DNA of 64,000 nucleotides from Flavobacterium sediminis (GTDB taxonomy: Bacteria; Bacteroidota; Bacteroidia; Flavobacteriales; Flavobacteriaceae), in assembly GCF_003148385.1 (NCBI RefSeq), contig NZ_CP029463.1, positions 1,116,001-1,180,000 on the forward strand, written 5' to 3'. Positions 35,896 through 44,588 of this stretch are shown one piece after another. Under the pieces are notes generated by a model that was not told the origin of the DNA, did no database searches, and was given only the letters and a program-made list of their open reading frames with translations. Both the position numbers and the translations under genes were made by a program. Positions within the stretch are counted from its first letter, which is position 1; every line of letters begins with the position of its first letter.

Positions 35896-36141
35896 ATGAA
35901 AAATGTAGAATTAAGCATACCAGATATGCAAAGTGCACACTGCCAGTCGAGAGTAAACGGAGCAATCAAAGACATTGACGGCATTAAAGTAGAAAAACTG
36001 GAAGCAGGAAAATTATCTGTTTCAGTTGAAAACGACGAAGTGAAAGAAGAGTTGGTTGAGGCGATTGAAAAAGCAGGCTACAAAGTTGGCGGCGACGACA
36101 GCGGAAAGGCTTCAAGTTGTTCAACAGGATGCTGCGGATAA
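35896..36141 (+). CDS. Small HMA-fold protein with S-x-H-C loop and Cys tail
   Basis: 81 residues. The HMA fold is recognisable (KNVELSIPDMQSAHCQSRV), but the metal loop has S-A-H-C where CxxC is normal. A second potential site is the C-terminal SSCSTGCCG. The same S-x-H-C variant occurs in the first HMA of the Cu-ATPase in this window, suggesting a dedicated donor/acceptor pair. Likely a cytosolic copper chaperone. It is under a motif-1 promoter and followed by an AraC-type gene. Confidence 0.8.
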   Translation: MKNVELSIPDMQSAHCQSRVNGAIKDIDGIKVEKLEAGKLSVSVENDEVKEELVEAIEKAGYKVGGDDSGKASSCSTGCCG

Positions 36142-36246
36142 GTTTTGGACAGTCCCGGAGCAAGCACACCAGTACTTCTCCGGTATTTTTTACCAAAGCT
36201 ACCCAGCGTATGAAACAGTTAAATCTCGTTCCATAAATAAAAAGCA

Positions 36247-36663
36247 ATGTTACAGAAACAAAATTCAGGCGACTGTTCGGAGATAATGACGAAAGTTTGC
36301 AATGTAGCAGACCGGATTATACAGAACAGGTTGGACACAGGTAAATCTGCACCGTTTGCCGTACAGCTTACAAACGAATTGAAAGCAGATTATCACCAGT
36401 TGAACAATCTGTTCCTTGTTAAATATGATATGAGCCTTGAAATTATCTATATCAGGCGCATTATCGAAAAGGTAAAAGAGTTACTGGTGTACACCGAGCA
36501 ATCGCTGTCACAAATCGCAAAGGCGTTAGGCTATCAAAAGCCGACGGAACTGTCCGAGCAATTAATGACCTATACGGGATTAACGTCTGCCCATTTTAAG
36601 CAGATACGAAAAAACAAGCTCGAAATCATCAGAAGACAACAGGAAAAGCAAAACGAACTATAA
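36247..36663 (+). CDS. AraC-type DNA-binding protein lacking the HMA module
   Basis: 138 residues. The C-terminal HTH region (LVYTEQSLSQIAKALGYQKP, TYTGLTSAHFKQIRKNK) is closely related to the two HMA-AraC proteins of this window, including the preceding YIRRIIEKVKEL helix. The N-terminus is a short unrelated segment (MLQKQNSGDCSEIMTKVCN) with no HMA fold. The gene directly upstream is a free HMA protein, so sensor and DNA-binding parts may work in trans here. GYQKP replaces the usual GYSS at the second recognition region. Confidence 0.8.
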   Translation: MLQKQNSGDCSEIMTKVCNVADRIIQNRLDTGKSAPFAVQLTNELKADYHQLNNLFLVKYDMSLEIIYIRRIIEKVKELLVYTEQSLSQIAKALGYQKPTELSEQLMTYTGLTSAHFKQIRKNKLEIIRRQQEKQNEL

Positions 36664-36747
36664 TTATCAGAACAGCAAACTTTTAAATAGAAGTCTTTAT
36701 GAAACCTCGCTTTGTGTACAGGAGCAGAGGTTTTCTTTTTATCAGCA

Positions 36748-37842
36748 ATGCAAGACATTAAAAACCGAGGGATGAAGAAATACACGTGGCGAACACATAA
36801 AATTATAAAGGAAACCGAAGATACCATTACCCTATACTTTGACACGGAGCAGCAGGCGTTTACCTACCTGCCCGGTCAGTACCTCAACATCAGGCTTACC
36901 GTAAACGGCGAACTGCTCATACGTTCGTATTCGTTCAGTTCTGTGCCGTCTGACGAATTTCCCGCCATTACTATTAAAAGGGTTACAGGTGGAAAGATGA
37001 GCAATTACATCTTAAATAATGCAGACAACATCGAAGCCTGGGAAATAGAAGCCCCATTTGGCAGCTTTGTTTTAGAAAAACCGATAGCCGAGCAATCCCA
37101 AATTGTTTTACTGGCAGGCGGTAGCGGTATTTCCCCGTTATACGCAATGCTGAAAAGCGTTGAAAACAGCAATCGGATACCCTTACTGGTGTACAGCAAT
37201 AAAACACCGGAAGAAACCATATTTTGGAATGAACTGGAAGCGATGCAGGCAGCGCAAGAATTGAATATTTGTTATTCCTTTACTGCACCTGATTTTATTT
37301 CCACCAAACTCAACCACGTTGCAGGCAGGTTCAATCTGCTTGTTTTACGTTCGGTCATTAAAAGACTGGTTGGCGATGTTGCTGCAGCCCATTATTACAT
37401 CTGCGGACCCAACGGGCTGATGGATTTGTACCAGGATGCCTTAACGGGCTTGTACATTCCCGAAGACCATATCCATTTGGAATACTTCGACCCGGTTCCG
37501 GGGAATGCGGGCGATTTGGAAACGGACGGTACTGTTAAAGATGTGATTGTAAACTATTACGAGGACTACTACGAGAACGAGGAAAAGCAAACGTATGAAT
37601 GCACATCGCTCATTGAGGTACAGCCGAAGCAGTCGCTTCTGGATGCGATGAAAGAGCACCATATCAAAGTGGCGAGTTCCTGTAAGAATGGAACCTGCGG
37701 GGCTTGTTGGGCAGTAAAAACCGATGGCGAAGTTCGGATGCTCCATAACGGGGCACTGACAGAACAGGATATCGCAGAGGGAATAATTTTGCTTTGCCAA
37801 AGCTACCCGATGAATGCCGATGTTTGTGTGACGGTGCAGTAA
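36748..37842 (+). CDS. FAD/NAD(P)H-dependent 2Fe-2S oxidoreductase
   Basis: About 364 residues from ATG 36748 (an alternative ATG lies at 36772). The FNR-type flavin domain has the RSYSFSS motif for FAD binding. The NAD domain contains LLAGGSGISPLYAM and YYICGPNGLMDL. The C-terminal plant-type ferredoxin has the cluster motif CKNGTCGACWAVK plus a later Cys (LLCQSYP). This layout is that of PaaE/HmpX-type reductases that feed electrons to an oxygenase or reduce metals. No partner oxygenase is adjacent. It is the only redox enzyme of this type inside the metal cargo. Confidence 0.85.
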   Translation: MQDIKNRGMKKYTWRTHKIIKETEDTITLYFDTEQQAFTYLPGQYLNIRLTVNGELLIRSYSFSSVPSDEFPAITIKRVTGGKMSNYILNNADNIEAWEIEAPFGSFVLEKPIAEQSQIVLLAGGSGISPLYAMLKSVENSNRIPLLVYSNKTPEETIFWNELEAMQAAQELNICYSFTAPDFISTKLNHVAGRFNLLVLRSVIKRLVGDVAAAHYYICGPNGLMDLYQDALTGLYIPEDHIHLEYFDPVPGNAGDLETDGTVKDVIVNYYEDYYENEEKQTYECTSLIEVQPKQSLLDAMKEHHIKVASSCKNGTCGACWAVKTDGEVRMLHNGALTEQDIAEGIILLCQSYPMNADVCVTVQ

Positions 37843-37903
37843 ATACCGGGTATAGAAAAAAGGCAAAATATCAGTTTCAGCTATTATTTTGCACTTTGTT
37901 TTT

Positions 37904-38704
37904 TTAGAAATCCATTACCGCATCAAGACCCCTTTTCAACCCTTTGAACGTGCTTACTTTTTCGATGGCAAGGATTGCGCCCTTTACATAAGGTTCGGCA
38001 CTGTTTCCCGCATCGTGCCTTAAAATCAGCTTTTCGTCCGGCATTCCAAAGATGGCTTCAATACCCAACACGTGACCCGGAAGCCTTACAGCGTGCACCT
38101 GTACGCCCTCAATATCTGCACCCCTTGTTTCTTTGCTGCCAATGGTGTCCTTAACGGGAACCGTAATATTCGATTGCTGTATGCCCGACAAACGATGCGC
38201 CAGTTCCGCTACCGAGCCGCTCGGCGCATCCACTTTGTTTTGGCTTGCGTAGTCTATGAGTTCATAATTGGGAATATACTGCGCAGCAATAGAAGCGAAC
38301 TTGAATAGCAGGACGGCTGTAATGGCAAAGTTGCCTGCGGCAAGTACTGAAGTGTTATTATCGTTGGCTGCCTTTTCTATTTCGGTATAATCTTCATTAG
38401 TAAGTCCCGAAGTACCCACCACAACTTTTTTTCCTTTATTTAAGGCTGACAGGATATTCTTTTTGGCAATATCTGGTTTGGTAAATTCGACAAGTACATC
38501 AAAATCCACTTGCTCCAGTGCCTCTTCTATGGTTCCGAACAATGGGATTTCATCATTTCCGAAATCCAGGATTTCGGCTAAATTCTCTTGTTTATTGAAG
38601 CGTGACAAGCCGCCTGCCAGTTGCATTCCTTTTTCGTTATAAACACCTTTTGCGATTGCCGAGCCTGCCCACCCGGTGGCTCCGGCTATAAACACTTTTA
38701 TCAT
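37904..38704 (-). CDS. dapB: 4-hydroxy-tetrahydrodipicolinate reductase
   Basis: 266 residues. The N-terminal Rossmann fold has KVFIAGATGWAGSAIAKG, the cofactor-binding GxxGxxG. The C-terminal substrate domain has NKVDAPSGSVAEL and the LRHDAGNSAEPYVKGA end typical of DapB. The enzyme reduces the dihydrodipicolinate intermediate in lysine and diaminopimelate synthesis. Its presence in a metal-resistance cargo is odd, and it may be a second copy beside a chromosomal gene. It follows a 103-residue gene by 11 bp in the same direction. Confidence 0.88.
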   Translation of the reverse strand: MIKVFIAGATGWAGSAIAKGVYNEKGMQLAGGLSRFNKQENLAEILDFGNDEIPLFGTIEEALEQVDFDVLVEFTKPDIAKKNILSALNKGKKVVVGTSGLTNEDYTEIEKAANDNNTSVLAAGNFAITAVLLFKFASIAAQYIPNYELIDYASQNKVDAPSGSVAELAHRLSGIQQSNITVPVKDTIGSKETRGADIEGVQVHAVRLPGHVLGIEAIFGMPDEKLILRHDAGNSAEPYVKGAILAIEKVSTFKGLKRGLDAVMDF

Positions 38705-38715
38705 ACTTTAAAATC

Positions 38716-39027
38716 TTAATCGTTTTTTAGTGCCAGTTTGCGGAGCATTGCCGTACTCATACTATCGGTATAAGCACCATAAGCCGTAACCAAAATTCCT
38801 TTTAAACCGTCTTTCGAGGCAATGCCATACACCGTAGCCTCATCGCTTGGGTTGCTTTCGCCCTCATAGCGATAGACCTGCTCAATCTCAAAATCATCAA
38901 TGGTATATTTGTTATCGCCGCAGATTAAACAGTTCTCTTCGAGATTGAAATCCACGTTATACCCCTCGTTGCGTAGGTTCTGTATTGCTACCAAAACCGT
39001 AGCGTATTTGTACGTTACATTTGTCAT
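38716..39027 (-). CDS. Small conserved protein of unknown function, 103 aa
   Basis: It starts MTNVTYKYATVLVAIQNLRN and contains CLICGDNKYTIDDFEIEQVY and RYEGESNPSDEATVYGIAS. I recognise this as a small Bacteroidota family that databases sometimes label phosphoribosylpyrophosphate synthetase. The protein is far too short for that enzyme and has no PRPP-binding loop, so I assign no function. It lies 11 bp ahead of dapB and is probably cotranscribed with it. Confidence 0.7.
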   Translation of the reverse strand: MTNVTYKYATVLVAIQNLRNEGYNVDFNLEENCLICGDNKYTIDDFEIEQVYRYEGESNPSDEATVYGIASKDGLKGILVTAYGAYTDSMSTAMLRKLALKND

Positions 39028-39072
39028 AGTAATAGTATTTTAAATTGCTGCTTACCGCTCCCGACTGTCCTG

Positions 39073-39339
39073 TCAGAAATCTTCTTTCAGCAGGTCTTTG
39101 AGCTTCCGGTGCTGTATGCACAGTTCGGCATACATTGTTTTCAGCCTGCTGTTTTCTTCGTTTAAATTTACCAATTCTACAAGAATATCCATCCCTAAAT
39201 CCTTGTATTTGTGTTTCAGTTCAAAAATGTTCGTGCCGTAAACGCCGTATTTCTCGAAAAGTTCCAGTCCGCTTTTACCTGCGTTGTAATCTTTCAGCAC
39301 CTTTAAAACCTGATGTTCGTTGCTCTTTTTGTTCTTCAT
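39073..39339 (-). CDS. IS3-type OrfA-like HTH protein (isolated)
   Basis: 88 residues. A helix-turn-helix of transposase type (VLKDYNAGKSGLELFEKYGV, then YGTNIFELKHKYKDLG) is followed by a leucine-zipper-like coil (LVELVNLNEENSRLKTMYAE). This resembles the OrfA half of IS3 transposases. No orfB or terminal inverted repeats are visible on either side, so it is a remnant or a domesticated DNA-binding protein. It lies divergent from the second HMA-AraC gene. Confidence 0.65.
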   Translation of the reverse strand: MKNKKSNEHQVLKVLKDYNAGKSGLELFEKYGVYGTNIFELKHKYKDLGMDILVELVNLNEENSRLKTMYAELCIQHRKLKDLLKEDF

Positions 39340-39445
39340 TTTTATACGGATGTTGTCTATTACAAAATTCCGTAAGATGGTCGGAAGTAGCTATGTACTT
39401 TTCCTTATTTAGTTTATGATATTTAATGTTACTGCACCGATTTTC

Positions 39446-39509
39446 ATAAAATTTCACAAAACAAAGCCGGAATATCATAATAGTTTGTCGGGGCAAATGC
39501 AGAATTTTG
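39446..39509 (+). promoter_or_regulatory. Motif-1 operator and promoter of the second HMA-AraC gene
   Basis: TAAAATTTCACAAAACAAAG, then GGAA and half-site TATCATAA (39473-39480). TTTG is at 39506-39509, 26 bp after. This predicts autoregulation of the regulator. Confidence 0.75.
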
Positions 39510-39545
39510 ACCATTGAATAAAGGAACTTATACATTTTAGAAGAT

Positions 39546-40136
39546 ATGACACTATTAATAAAAGGAATGGTGTGCAATAGATGTACCTATGTTCTTGAAC
39601 AGGAATTGACAGCTTTGGGTTTTGAGGTTTTGGATATAAAACTGGGGCAAGCCATCATAAAGGATACGACAGACTTTTCGCAGAAGTTGGGAGTAATCAA
39701 AACGATGCTGAAAGGCATCGGCTTGGAACTGATGTATGACAAAAACCAAAAGACAATAAACAGGATAAAAGAGTTGGTGGAGAAAGGTATCACGTTGCAA
39801 CTGCAAAGCGGCACACCTACCAAATTCACAACCTTAATCAGTGGCAAGCTGCACAAGAACTACGATACATTGAGTGCCTTATTCTCTTCAGTGGAGGGAA
39901 TTACACTCGAAAAGTACATCATTCGTCGGAAGATTGAAAAGGTAAAAGACCTTTTGGTACATACCGAAATGTCGCTGACCGAGATTGCCCACGTACTGGG
40001 GTACAGCAGTCAGGCATACCTTTCCAACCAGTTGAAAAAACACACGGGCTTTACATCAAGCTATTTCAAGCAGGTAAAGCAGGAACACGGGGAAGCCGTT
40101 ACTATGCAGATGGACGAAGCGCAACCCCCGCATTAA
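39546..40136 (+). CDS. HMA-AraC fusion regulator, second copy
   Basis: 196 residues. The N-terminal HMA has MTLLIKGMVCNRCTYVLEQE (MxCxxC intact). The C-terminal AraC HTH has LVHTEMSLTEIAHVLGYSSQ and AYLSNQLKKHTGFTSSYFKQ. It is homologous along its full length to the first copy at 29978. Its own promoter carries motif 1, so it is probably autoregulated. It precedes the RND efflux operon. A short C-terminal tail (GEAVTMQMDEAQPPH) is extra relative to the first copy. Confidence 0.9.
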   Translation: MTLLIKGMVCNRCTYVLEQELTALGFEVLDIKLGQAIIKDTTDFSQKLGVIKTMLKGIGLELMYDKNQKTINRIKELVEKGITLQLQSGTPTKFTTLISGKLHKNYDTLSALFSSVEGITLEKYIIRRKIEKVKDLLVHTEMSLTEIAHVLGYSSQAYLSNQLKKHTGFTSSYFKQVKQEHGEAVTMQMDEAQPPH

Positions 40137-40190
40137 GGGTTTTCCAATCCATCCCCCAAGCATTTTGCTATTTTTTTAATGCAGGCATCG

Positions 40191-40222
40191 GAGCTACTGA
40201 AACATCAGTAGCTCTGTTTGTT
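40191..40222 (+). terminator. Terminator of the second HMA-AraC gene
   Basis: GAGCTACTGA/TCAGTAGCTC perfect 10-bp stem, 4-nt loop, followed by TGTTTGTTTC. Confidence 0.75.
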
Positions 40223-40248
40223 TCAGGCAGATACCACCAAATCAAAAA

Positions 40249-40313
40249 AGTAAATTTCACAACTTTTACCCGTCATTTCGTATAGCTGCACCTTAGCTGT
40301 AACCCGACCTTTG
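40249..40313 (+). promoter_or_regulatory. Motif-1 operator and promoter of the RND efflux operon
   Basis: AGTAAATTTCACAA, diverged centre, half-site TTTCGTAT (40276-40283) and TAG. TTTG is at 40310-40313, 27 bp after. Confidence 0.7.
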
Positions 40314-40375
40314 CCCCTGTATTTAAAATTTTCAAAGTTTAACTAAACAAAGAAGCGTAACAAAATAAATGTAAG

Positions 40376-41446
40376 ATGAGAACAAGTAAAATTGGTTTGT
40401 TATCCCTCTTCCTTATCGGAGCCGGATTGATACAGAGTTGCAAACAAAAAGAAGAAAAACAGTTAAAAGATGAGCCTCCGGTAGTAACCGTAGCCACTAT
40501 CAACAGTTCGGAAACCGAGCAATCCGTTTCCTATTCGGGTTCCATTGTTCCCGACAATATGACTACCATAAGTTTTGCCGTTCCCGGCACGATTAACAGT
40601 GTGGGTGTAAATGAGGGGCAGCGAGTGAGCAAAGGACAGTTTCTTGCAAGCATTGATGCCACCGAGTACGAAGCGGCATTGCAGATTGCCAATGCCAGTT
40701 TAGAGCAGAGCCAGGATGCGTTCAGAAGATTTGATGAACTGTACAAAAAAGGAAGTTTCCCTGAAAAGGATTACATCGACATCAAGACCAAAGTAGCGCA
40801 GGCAGAAGCCAACAAAAAAATCAACCGCAAGCGCATTGCCGACAGCCGTTTGCATTCGCCTACCAATGGTATAATTACCGTGAAAACTGCCGAGGTTGGC
40901 GGTATGGCAGCACCGGGCGTTCCTGCCTTTACCATTGTAAAAACAGATATGGTATATGCGCAGTTTGCCGTACCCGAAAGCGAAATCGGCAGCTTTAAAC
41001 AAGGGATGCAGGTAGATGTGAATATTCCTACATTGCAACGCAATTTCACGGGTAAAATCACCATCATTAATCCCGTAGCCGATGAAATTTCAAAAGCATT
41101 TACCCTTAAAGTACGCTTGGACAATCCGGGCGGCGTGCTGATGCCGGGAATGATTACCGAAGTGCTTGCAGGCGTCCCGGTAAAGGTTAAGCAGGTACGT
41201 GTACCACTTACCGCCATCATCAACAATGTAGATAAAATCCCGCACGTGTACGTGGTAGATAAGAACAACACCGCTAAGCTGACGAGGGTTACAGTGGGCA
41301 AAATCGTAGGCGATGCGGTTATTATAACCGATGGTCTTAACGAAAGCCAGACCATTATCCTTGCCGGGCAAAATAACGTGAAAGACGGGCAGAAAGTAAA
41401 AGCGCAAACTACATCGGTAACAGCATCAGCCCCAAAATCTGAATAA
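40376..41446 (+). CDS. RND efflux periplasmic adaptor (MFP)
   Basis: 356 residues. The lipoprotein signal ends LIQSC near residue 22. The hairpin and lipoyl parts have GTINSVGVNEGQRVSKGQFL and RIADSRLHSPTNGIITVKTA, typical of AcrA-like adaptors. It links the inner-membrane pump to the outer-membrane channel. First gene of a tripartite operon with a HAE1-type pump and a TolC protein, and under a motif-1 promoter. Confidence 0.9.
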   Translation: MRTSKIGLLSLFLIGAGLIQSCKQKEEKQLKDEPPVVTVATINSSETEQSVSYSGSIVPDNMTTISFAVPGTINSVGVNEGQRVSKGQFLASIDATEYEAALQIANASLEQSQDAFRRFDELYKKGSFPEKDYIDIKTKVAQAEANKKINRKRIADSRLHSPTNGIITVKTAEVGGMAAPGVPAFTIVKTDMVYAQFAVPESEIGSFKQGMQVDVNIPTLQRNFTGKITIINPVADEISKAFTLKVRLDNPGGVLMPGMITEVLAGVPVKVKQVRVPLTAIINNVDKIPHVYVVDKNNTAKLTRVTVGKIVGDAVIITDGLNESQTIILAGQNNVKDGQKVKAQTTSVTASAPKSE

Positions 41447-41449
41447 TTT

Positions 41450-44400
41450 ATGAAAAGAAAGATAAACCTCATTGAAGCGGCAATGAAATTTCCGCAAGTA
41501 CCGATAGCGATTACCGTTATTATGGTGTTTGCCGGGTTAATTTCATTAATGACGATGCCGAGAAGTGAAGACCCCGTGTAACAGTTAGACAGGGGCTTGT
41601 TGTGGCTTTCTACCCCGGAGCCGACGAAGAGCAGATAGAGAAAGAAGTAACCGACAAGCTGGAACAATACCTGTTCGGTTTCGAGGAAATCAAAAAAGAA
41701 AAAACCCATTCGGAAAGTAAGCCCGGACAGGTGGTTGTAACGGTAGAATTGCAGGACTATGTAAAGGACACCAAAAAATTCTGGAATACTTTACAGCACG
41801 GTTTGGATGCCAATATGCCTTTAGCATTGCCACGGGGCGTACAGGGACCGTATGTGAACAGCGATTTCGGCGATGTGGTTGTTCAGATGATTGCCGTATC
41901 AGCCCCGGTCGTTCTTACGCCCAGTTGGAAAACTATTTGGATGAACTGGAAGACGGCATTAAGACGATACCGTCCGTTTCCAAAATCAAGCGTTACGGCG
42001 GACAGAAGCAGCAGGTATTTATTACCCTGCGAGAAGATGTATTGAAGCAATACGGTTTCGGTATCAACGAAATCACAAACACATTAAGCCAACAGAATGT
42101 AACTATTCCGAGTGGCGATATTGAAATTGACAAAAACCGTTTCCTTATTTTCACGGATGCGCAGTATCAGAATGAAAATGAAATCGGGAACCTGATTGTA
42201 TATAGTTCCCCGCAGGGCGGCAATATCCGTTTGCGGGATATAGCCAACATCGAGAGAAGATATGAAGACCTGAAAAGCAAAATTACCGTTTCAGGAAACG
42301 ATGTAATGATGCTGACCGTAGAAATGCAGCCCGGACAGAACATTGTCGATTTGGGTAATGCGCTGACACAGAAAGTTGCTGAAGTAAAAGAAATCCTGCC
42401 ATCAGATGTGCAGGTCAGCACCATTGTTGACCAACCCGAAGTGGTTGATATGAATTTGGGGCATTTCTTTATCGAGTTCGGTATCGCCATTGCAGCCGTT
42501 ATCTTGGTCGTAATGCTCCTGCTGCCGTTCAGGGTTGCCACCATTTCAGCCATTGCAGCACCCGTTACCATTGCCGTAACATTTGCTATCCTCAATTTGT
42601 TGGGTATCGAAATGCACCAGGTTAGTTTGGCGGCAATGATTATCGTACTGGGGATGGTGGTCGATGATGCCATTATCGTAGTGGATAATTACATCGAGAA
42701 AGTGGACGAAAAAATACCGTCGTGGACTGCCGCCTGGCAGAGTGCCACGCAGTTGATGGTTCCCATTTTCACGGCTACGCTTACCATTGTCCTATCGTTT
42801 CTGCCGTTGGCATTTACGCTTACCGGGCTTACGAGAGAGTTTGTGCAATGGATACCGATTACCGTAAGCATAGCTTTGGCGGTTTCGTTCCTTGTAGCCT
42901 TGTTCCTTACGCCGTATATGTGTTACCACTTCCTGAAAAAAGGATTGAAAAAGCACGATGATAAACCCAAAAAACGCAATTTCTTAGACCGGATGCAGGA
43001 CGGTTTCGACCGGGCAATCGAGTTCTGTATGAAATGGCAGAAAACTACGTTGGTAGCAGGTTTGGTTATCTTCTTACTGTCTTTCGTGGTAGGTAGTCAG
43101 GTTAAAACCGAATTTTTCCCTATCGTGGAAAGAAACCAGTTCAACCTTGAATTGTGGATGGATAACGGTACGAATATCCACGAAACCGAAGCAGCCGTTA
43201 AGAAGATAGAAAAGGAAATTGCAGGCGATAAGCGCATTGTAAACACAGCAAGTTTTATCGGTACAAGCTCGCCACGTTTCTACTCTACCTATGCACCGGA
43301 GCACCCACGGGAAAACTTTGCGCAGGTATTCATCAATACCACAAGCAAAGATGCAACGGCAGAAATGATAGACGAGTATGTACAGAAATTCAACAACTAC
43401 CTGCCGAACGGTTATGTGCGGGTTAGGCAGCTAAGCAAGAAGCAGCAGCACGCACCGATTGAAATCCGTGTGATTGGCAAGGATATGACCGAGCAGAAAA
43501 AAGTAGCCAAGCAGGTTGCAGCATTACTGGAAAACACTAAAGGTTCTAACTGGGTGCGCACCGATTATCAGAATGATTATGTAGGGCTGAAAGCCGTGGT
43601 TAAAGAAGATGTAGCCTTGCGTTTGGGCGTTACCAAAGCGCAGATAGCACAGGCATTGGGTGCAAAGATAAAAGGATACCCGGTATCGCAGATGTGGGAG
43701 GGCAATAAAGCCATCGACATTGTATTGCGTACAGACGAAAGCGACAGGGAAAATCTGGATGCTTTGGGCAATATGTACATCAATTCAACATTCGGTGCTA
43801 AGGTTCCTCTAAAGCAGGTGGTAGATTTACAACCGTCGTGGCATACTGGGGCTATTGTACACCGTAACGGGTTAAGAACCTTAACCGTTTCTTCCGAAGC
43901 GCAGTTGGGCAGAAAACCCGCAGAAGTATTTGCAGAAGTACAGCCTAAAATTGACAGCCTGAAACTGCCTAAAGGCATTAAGATTGCCTACGGCGGCGAG
44001 TATGAGGATGGACTGGAAAGCGGTCCCAAAATGGGAAAGGCTTTTATGATAAGTTTCGTTCTCATCTTCCTTGTGCTGTTATTCCAGTTCAAGCGTGTGG
44101 GTAAAGTATTCATTGTACTGGCTTCGTTCCCGTTGAGTTTACTGGGCGCAATGTTGGGCTTGTTCCTTACAGGGTACGAGTTCGGGTTTATGGCAATCAT
44201 CGGTATTACCGCCTTACTGGGTATCGTAGTCCGTAACGGGATTATCCTCGTGGACTATGCAGATGAACTGGTAAGGGAGCACGGTCATACGATTAGAGAA
44301 GCAGCCCTGTTTGCAGCTAAACGAAGAATGCGACCAATCTTCCTTACCTCAATGGCGGCAGCAATCGGTTTGATACCGTTAATGGCGAGTGGCTCGCCGG

Positions 44401-44579
44401 AATGGGGACCGATTTCAAGTACCATTTCAATCGGTATTCTGGTATCAATGATTACCACATTATTTATCGTTCCGGTACTGTATTACAGGTTCGTAAAACC
44501 ACCTAAAAACAAACAATCGGATGAACAGCACGAGCGCAATACCGATACCGATGTTCACCACCAAAAATATTTATCATAA
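41450..44579 (+). CDS. HAE1-type RND pump, AcrB family (two frame breaks)
   Basis: Three frames join into about 1,044 residues. The start at 41450 (MKRKINLIEAAMKFPQVPIA) breaks at GACCCCGTGTAA (about 41572-41579). Restoring one C reads SEDPRVTVRQGLVVAFYPGA. The second break is at GCCCCGGTCG near 41910; restoring one C reads VSAPGRSYAQLENYLDELED. From 41925 the frame is intact to 44579, with the twelve-helix pump core, GMVVDDAIIVVDNYIEKVD in helix 4 and GIVVRNGIILVDYADELV in helix 10. Membership of HAE1 rather than CzcA rests on the sequence pattern and is moderately certain. Whether it is functional depends on whether the breaks are real. Confidence 0.8.
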
Positions 44580-44588
44580 AAAGGGATT

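Noticed and set aside
36681..36714. Twelfth motif-1 copy ahead of the flavin/2Fe-2S reductase
   Set aside because: TTTTAAATAG resembles the 3' end, but the first half-site is missing and the spacing to TTTG is off by 3 bp.
38716..39027. Phosphoribosylpyrophosphate synthetase
   Set aside because: Only 103 residues with no PRPP-binding loop; the database label for this family does not fit the sequence.
39073..39339. Complete IS3 insertion sequence
   Set aside because: Only an OrfA-like protein is present; no orfB, inverted repeats or target duplication could be found.
41450..41925. Programmed frameshifting in the RND pump
   Set aside because: Two separate shifts in one gene, no slippery heptamer or stem-loop, and the same run-length defect in seven other places make sequence error simpler.
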